Below, piece after piece: positions 60,140 through 64,000 of a DNA stretch of 64,000 nt. Source of the stretch: Stomorhina lunata (taxonomy: Eukaryota > Arthropoda > Insecta > Diptera > Rhiniidae); the NCBI GenBank assembly GCA_933228675.1, contig OW121742.1:109896493-109960492 (forward strand). The letters run 5' to 3'. The notes under the pieces are model-generated. The model was not told the DNA's origin. It searched no databases and was given only the letters and a program-made list of their open reading frames with translations. How positions within the stretch are numbered: the first letter of the stretch is position 1; each line of letters opens with the position of its first letter. Both the position numbers and the translations under genes were made by a program.

Positions 60140-60200
60140 TAGTCGGAATCCTAAGATTTCCTAGTCGTTCCGGTACGAAGAACCGATTGCCGTGGGAACG
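60140..60200 (-). repeat. 61-bp repeat, inverted partner of 58128-58188
   Basis: The reverse complement matches 58128-58188 with only a couple of differences, sharing CGTTCCCACGGC, TCGGTTCTTCGTACCGGAAC and GGAAATCTTAGGATTCCGAC. It adjoins the jockey RT fragment. The other copy is inside the dispersed element at 58.1 kb. Confidence 0.85.
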
Positions 60201-60409
60201 TATAACAACCCTATTTATCAAGGTGTTCGGTCTTACATCCGAAAATACCGTAGTCGGTATCCGATTTCTAGATAAAACCAGGAACTACGGGGTTTTTTTT
60301 ATATCTTGGTATCCATCTGATTCTGGCAGCTTGTCGACTCTATTGAAGAAGGTTTTAGATCGCGATTTAACGATAATCTTTATTTTTTTTTAAGTTTTTC
60401 AAATACCAA

Positions 60410-60700
60410 TGATTTTGTACGACTATAATCTTAATTCCTCGAAGGGAGTCTTAAGGGGATTATCCTTGTGGCAAAGAAAATGCCTGTGTCATTAAATTCT
60501 CTGTAAAAATTGTGACCTGTACATAGATAATGATCTTACTTGGACACCCAGCAGAGAGGATATCGTTAAATCGAATTTGAAAGTGATTCTGAGTGGGCTG
60601 ATTTACTTAAAGGTGGATATGAGACTATTATTTTTATGCGTTATAAACATCAGTTGAAATCCAATATACCCTATGGTGTTGAAGGGTATACAAATATAAT
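60410..60700 (+). mobile_element. Second, diverged 3' end of the dispersed element
   Basis: Aligns by eye with 59320-59540: GCCTGTGTCATTAAATT, TTGTGACCTGT, GATATCGTTAAATCGA, ATGCGTTATAAACATCAG and ATACCCTATGGTG...GAAGGGTATA appear in the same order. More diverged than the first copy. Confidence 0.6.
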
Positions 60701-60800
60701 GATTTCGGTTAATTCTAACATTTTAATTTACTATTTCCAGTTTTCCGTTATAAAAATTTTTTATAATTTAGTACATTTATCATACGCCACTACTGTTGCA

Positions 60801-60810
60801 AACAGCTGTT
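60801..60810. promoter_or_regulatory. E-box-like core promoter motif upstream of Ufd1
   Basis: AACAGCTGTT matches the fly core-promoter motif AWCAGCTGWT (Ohler motif 5) and sits about 190 bp upstream of the Ufd1 start codon. No TATA box or clear initiator was seen nearby, as is common for housekeeping genes. Confidence 0.35.
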
Positions 60811-60998
60811 TACTTTAATCATTGTGAATGATATGTTTATATTGCAAAACAATTGTGAATGATTTTAAAGTAAATTTGTAATTGTCATTCAGAAAAACTA
60901 AAAACAAGAGATAAATAAACACTTGCGAAATTAAAAAGAAAATAAAAGCACGTAATTGTTAAATACAATTTATTTAATTAAAAGAATTAGCAGCAAAC

Positions 60999-62158
60999 AT
61001 GGTAGGCTTACGTTTGCTTTATAAAGACATAATAAATTTAGGCTAAATAACAAAAATTCTATAGTTTCAGTTCAGTGGCTTCAATATGATGTTTCCCGAG
61101 GCAGGACGCAACTTTAAGGCTTCATATAAATGTTTTTCGGTGTCCATGTTGCCCGGCAACGAAAGACAAGATGTGGAAAATGGAGGAAAAAGTAAATTTG
61201 CACATTAAATATTAATATCTAAAGAAAAAATACTATTAATTGGTTGTATCTCTTTAGTTATAATGCCACCCTCCGCTTTGGATTCCTTGACCCGTTTAAA
61301 TGTTGAATATCCCATGTTATTTAAGTTGATCAACAACAAGAAGGCCAGAACTTCTCATGCCGGCGTTTTGGAATTTGTGGCCGATGAGGGTAAATGCTAT
61401 CTACCCTATTGGATGATGGATAATTTGTTGCTGGAGGAGGGGGATATTTTAACTATTGAAAGTGTTTCCTTGCCAGTGGCCAAATTTTCGAAATTTCAAC
61501 CTCACAGCACCGATTTTTTGGATATAACTAACCCGAAAGCTGTTTTGGAAAATGCTTTGCGTAATTTTGCCTGTCTCACTACTGGTGATGTTGTGGCCAT
61601 TAAATACAATAAAAAGGTTTATGAATTGTGTGTCTTGGAGACCAAACCGGGCAATGCTGTGAGCATTATCGAATGTGATATGAATGTAAGTTATTTGAAT
61701 TTGTAAAACTTTGTTGTTTTTAACTATACATATGTATATTTCCAATTAAAAGGTGGAATTTGAAGCTCCTGTGGGTTATAAAGAGCCCACCACTGCTAAG
61801 AGGGTACAGCCTCAAGAGGAAGAACCACAAGATCATGTCATGGAAGAAGTTGTGGAGACTTTCAAGGGTTCCGGCGTGCGCTTGGATGGCAAAAAGAAAA
61901 AGGATTCTCAATTGGATACTCCAGTCGTTAAAAAGGTTCTTCTTTTACTAACATTTTCGAGATTTTTTTTATTAACATTGCATTTCCTTTCAGATCTTGG
62001 CTCGCGGTGTACCCGACTATGATTACAAATTCGGCTCTCTCAAATTTGACCGTTCCATTAAACCCATTAGCGATCGCTTAAATGAAATTGAATCCTCCAA
62101 CGAGCCCGAGGAAACTTTCCAGGGTCAGGGATTCTCCATGAAAAAATCACGCAAATAA
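60999..62158 (+). CDS. Ufd1: Ubiquitin fusion degradation protein 1 (Ufd1), p97/Npl4 cofactor
   Basis: Subunit of the Ufd1-Npl4 adaptor that recruits ubiquitylated substrates to the AAA ATPase p97/VCP, including in ER-associated degradation. Exons 60999-61001, 61071-61191, 61258-61685, 61753-61935 and 61994-62158 join to 299 codons. The first coding exon is only the ATG, followed at once by GTAGGC; exon 2 continues [10 protein letters not shown], the N-terminus I recall for fly Ufd1. Residues about 10-190 form the conserved Ufd1 double-psi barrel domain ([47 protein letters not shown]). Two SHP-type p97-binding motifs follow: [10 protein letters not shown] and FQGQGFSM. The last intron is 58 bp with a weak donor, GTTCTT, but the acceptor and conserved [11 protein letters not shown] after it support it. 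AATAAA lies at 62204-62209. Confidence 0.95.
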
Positions 62159-62203
62159 GTTGTAACAAAAAAAAAGGAAAACAATGTATTTTAAGACTTT
62201 ACT

Positions 62204-62209
62204 AATAAA
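62204..62209 (+). terminator. Polyadenylation signal of Ufd1
   Basis: AATAAA lies 46 bp after the Ufd1 stop and only 17 bp from the mRpL2 stop codon on the other strand. The Ufd1 3' end should therefore reach into mRpL2. Confidence 0.6.
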
Positions 62210-62225
62210 TTTTGCTTTAGATTTT

Positions 62226-63256
62226 TTACAGAGGCATTGTTAGCTTAATAATTTCCGCGGGCTTGCCAGGTGGTGGGGGCACCAAAGTCATAGGTGGCAG
62301 TTTGCGTATCTTGCGTCCAAAACGACCATCCTTGCGTTGCCATAAACCAGAGCGAGGACGGTTGCCCAATTCACGCATGCGCTGTGCGGAGCCTATGTGC
62401 TGCTTGTTGTGCTCAATATTGCTGACACGACCTAAGCGAAAATATTTATAGTTTAAGCAAACATTTTTTGAGCTCAATAATTTTCGTAAAACTTACCCAC
62501 GGTGGCCATGCAGGTCTTATCAAAAGCAAATTCTCTTTTAGAGGGCAATTGCACCACAACTTTGTCATCAAATTTACGCAGGATAGTGCCAAAGGTGCCA
62601 GCGGCATGAATAAAATGACAAGGATAGCCAGGGTTTTTCTCCAAGTTATGCAGGCGAGTGCCCACGGGTAAGGCTCCCAAGGGATAGGCGTCACCTTCAT
62701 TGGGACGTACTATTTAAAATATAATTTTTAAGTAACTTCACCAATAATTATGAATCTTTTTGAAGAGATATTTACCTGGAATTCTGGGTATAAATCTGGA
62801 GGTCTTTATTATATCCCCCGCTTTCATGTTCTCTGAGGCCAAAATATACTTCAATTCATCTCCCACACCAACCAAAGCTATTTTAGCTGTCCTACAGCCA
62901 TCATCTAGTATTTCCAAAACTCTTTCCTCCTGAGGAGGCCCCTCTAAGGGACCATCACGTACCCACTTAATCCAGTGATACTTCTGCTTAATACCACCAC
63001 CAATACCTTTGGCTACAACGCGACCCGTAACCGGATCTCGGCCAGCCAAATGTGTGATCTTCAAAGGTTCAACGGTATATTCATCCTTGAAATGGACAAT
63101 GCGACGAAATTGTCTTCCGCCACCTGGTTGCGGCTTTTCTACCACTTTCGTCTTTGTTCTTAACTGTAGGGTTAAGGATGAGGAGGCGGCTGGTATTAAA
63201 GCCGTCTTTTGTGTCTGTATGACACAATTGGCCATTAAACGTGTTAAATTATTCAT
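62226..63256 (-). CDS. mRpL2: Mitochondrial ribosomal protein L2 (uL2m)
   Basis: Large-subunit protein of the mitochondrial ribosome; uL2 binds rRNA near the peptidyl-transferase centre. Three exons join in frame: 62776-63256, 62497-62709 and 62226-62431, giving 299 codons, close to the roughly 300 residues usual for insect mRpL2. The N-terminus ([16 protein letters not shown]) is basic, hydroxylated and free of acidic residues, as expected for a mitochondrial presequence. Conserved uL2 stretches are visible: [17 protein letters not shown] and [11 protein letters not shown] in exon 1, [14 protein letters not shown] and [10 protein letters not shown] in exon 2, and a C-terminal [13 protein letters not shown]. 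Both introns are short with consensus sites (GTAAAT and GTAAGT donors). The gene converges on Ufd1 with 67 bp between stops. Confidence 0.94.
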
Positions 63257-63318
63257 TTTTTTATTTATTAAAGCGACTTAGAAGATTATTTAACAAAAAC
63301 TTATGGCAAAGAAATTTA

Positions 63319-63459
63319 CTACGAAATAAAGAAATCCAAGCCGAGTAATGTGAGTGACGCCGAAAATAACATGCCGCCAAATAGTAAAGAACGCCTTTGA
63401 TTTAAGATTCTTTCAAACATTTTATGTAATTTCTTGCAATAACTGTGTTCATTGATCAT
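63319..63459 (-). CDS. Possible small ORF encoding a single-membrane-span peptide
   Basis: A 46-codon ORF lies between mRpL2 and the edge gene on the same strand. A second in-frame ATG after 13 codons has a better context (TAAAATGT) and would give a 33-residue peptide. That peptide has a basic start (MFERILNQRRS) followed by one hydrophobic segment (LLFGGMLFSASLTLLGLDFF), a layout typical of tiny mitochondrial or ER membrane peptides. It could instead be part of the mRpL2 5' leader, a uORF, or chance. No homologue is recognised. Confidence 0.25.
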   Translation of the reverse strand: MINEHSYCKKLHKMFERILNQRRSLLFGGMLFSASLTLLGLDFFIS

Positions 63460-63623
63460 TTCAATAGTTTTAAAATTCTTAAGATTTAATAATTTTTACA
63501 TTATTTTTATCTTTTTATCCAGATTTATATGTAAATAACATTTAAATTTAGACTAAAGTGATAAAGTTTGCGACAACTTTGCCGCCTTCAAATTTGTTTG
63601 ACATGGTAGTTTAATTAAAAGCA

Positions 63624-63633
63624 ATCAGCTGTT
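63624..63633. promoter_or_regulatory. E-box-like core promoter motif upstream of mRpL2 and the small ORF
   Basis: ATCAGCTGTT matches AWCAGCTGWT, as at the Ufd1 promoter. It lies 165 bp upstream of the small ORF and about 370 bp upstream of the mRpL2 start, so it could mark a shared minus-strand promoter. The match is short and chance is possible. Confidence 0.3.
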
Positions 63634-63727
63634 TAAGCAGAGTTAAGAACTTTTGCTTTTAAAAAGCACTAAAAAAGCAAAGCTAGAAATCGAAAAACTC
63701 TATTTTAGTCCATTTCTTTCTTTCAAT

Positions 63728-64000
63728 TCAACTTTTTATTACTTCCATAATGTCTTTTAAAAAGTTCTGTACCTCTGGATCTTGCATTAAAGCTCTTTTC
63801 TTCATACTCAAAACCATGGCCAGAACATCAGGGCACTTTTCCTTCTCTCTACCAGCCTTCGGCTCCCCATCATGACCACCCTCTTCTTCATCGCCCGCAC
63901 TTATGGCTCCAGATGTTAAAGTAGCATTATGACCACCAACGGCTGATTCTTCAATACTTGTCAAGCTGGGCAACATCTCTGGGTTTTCATTCTGTCCCAC
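63728..64000 (-). CDS. 3' end of an unrecognised protein-coding gene (cut by window edge)
   Basis: An open frame of 90 codons runs from the right edge to a TGA at 63728-63730. Its start lies beyond the window, or an intron does. The visible part has an acidic, glycine-rich, probably disordered stretch (about residues 30-50, GDEEEGGHDGEP) followed by a basic-acidic region and a hydrophobic, helix-like C-terminus (VLAMVLSMKKRALMQDPEV, ending IMEVIKS). Codon use and composition are coding-like and unlike the AT-rich surroundings. I do not recognise the family, so no function is assigned. No obvious minus-strand AATAAA was seen just downstream of the stop. Confidence 0.6.
   Translation of the reverse strand: MGQNENPEMLPSLTSIEESAVGGHNATLTSGAISAGDEEEGGHDGEPKAGREKEKCPDVLAMVLSMKKRALMQDPEVQNFLKDIMEVIKS

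Noticed and set aside
60125..60221. N-terminal MINRVVIRSHGNRFFVPERL part of the frame that runs into the jockey RT fragment
   Set aside because: Encoded by the 61-bp repeat also present at 58.1 kb outside any RT; joined to the RT frame by chance, not a native N-terminus.
62263..63281. Plus-strand frames opposite mRpL2 (62263-62451, 62468-62671, 62975-63163, 63009-63281)
   Set aside because: Antisense shadows of mRpL2 exons.

Overview
The window reads as nuclear DNA of a higher (cyclorrhaphan) fly, possibly a calyptrate such as a blowfly or house-fly relative. It is very AT-rich, its genes have short consensus introns, and three spliced proteins closely resemble Drosophila proteins as I remember them. 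Species cannot be named from sequence alone. Only five loci look protein-coding: a sodium/phosphate cotransporter of the PiT/SLC20 (NaPi-III) family on the minus strand (26327-31778, six coding exons, 706 codons); Ufd1 on the plus strand (60999-62158, five exons, 299 codons); mitochondrial ribosomal protein L2 on the minus strand (62226-63256, three exons, 299 codons); the 3' end of an unrecognised minus-strand gene at the right edge (63728-64000); and a doubtful 46-codon small ORF (63319-63459).

Most of the rest is tandem repeat. From about 1 to 41.3 kb there are more than a dozen arrays, nearly all with a monomer of exactly 31 bp. In one superfamily every monomer has a 14-bp perfect palindrome, TTTTCTATAGAAAA, plus a 17-bp spacer that is constant within an array but differs between arrays. 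In a second, AT-only superfamily the monomer holds an imperfect palindrome (TTTCCTAT-AAAA-ATAGGAAA) plus 11 bp, again 31 bp, with 29- and 33-bp variants. A third satellite at 42.2-50.1 kb is built on GCATTATAATGC, also a palindrome, and again has a 31-bp period. Arrays occur in both orientations, fill three of the five coding introns of the transporter gene, and contain higher-order repeats and kilobase-scale internal duplications. This conserved length and palindrome with changing spacer sequence is the most unusual feature of the window.

Mobile elements: a 156-bp MITE with 41-bp perfect terminal inverted repeats and a TA duplication inside the third satellite (45660-45815); a LINE 3' end in the same satellite (about 47307-47783); a TIR-bounded element at 20872-21695; an RTE-like reverse-transcriptase relic (50667-51100, minus) beside a 176-bp triplication; a jockey-like LINE 3' end (53190-53745); a decayed DD37E Tc1/mariner transposase (54080-54980); and a patchwork at 55.1-60.7 kb with several copies of an unclassified dispersed element, a nested 598-bp TIR element and a jockey-like RT fragment.

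The right-hand 3 kb is an ordinary compact housekeeping cluster. Ufd1 (ubiquitin-dependent extraction with p97/Npl4) and mRpL2 (mitochondrial translation) converge with 67 bp between stop codons. I see no functional link between these genes and the phosphate transporter.
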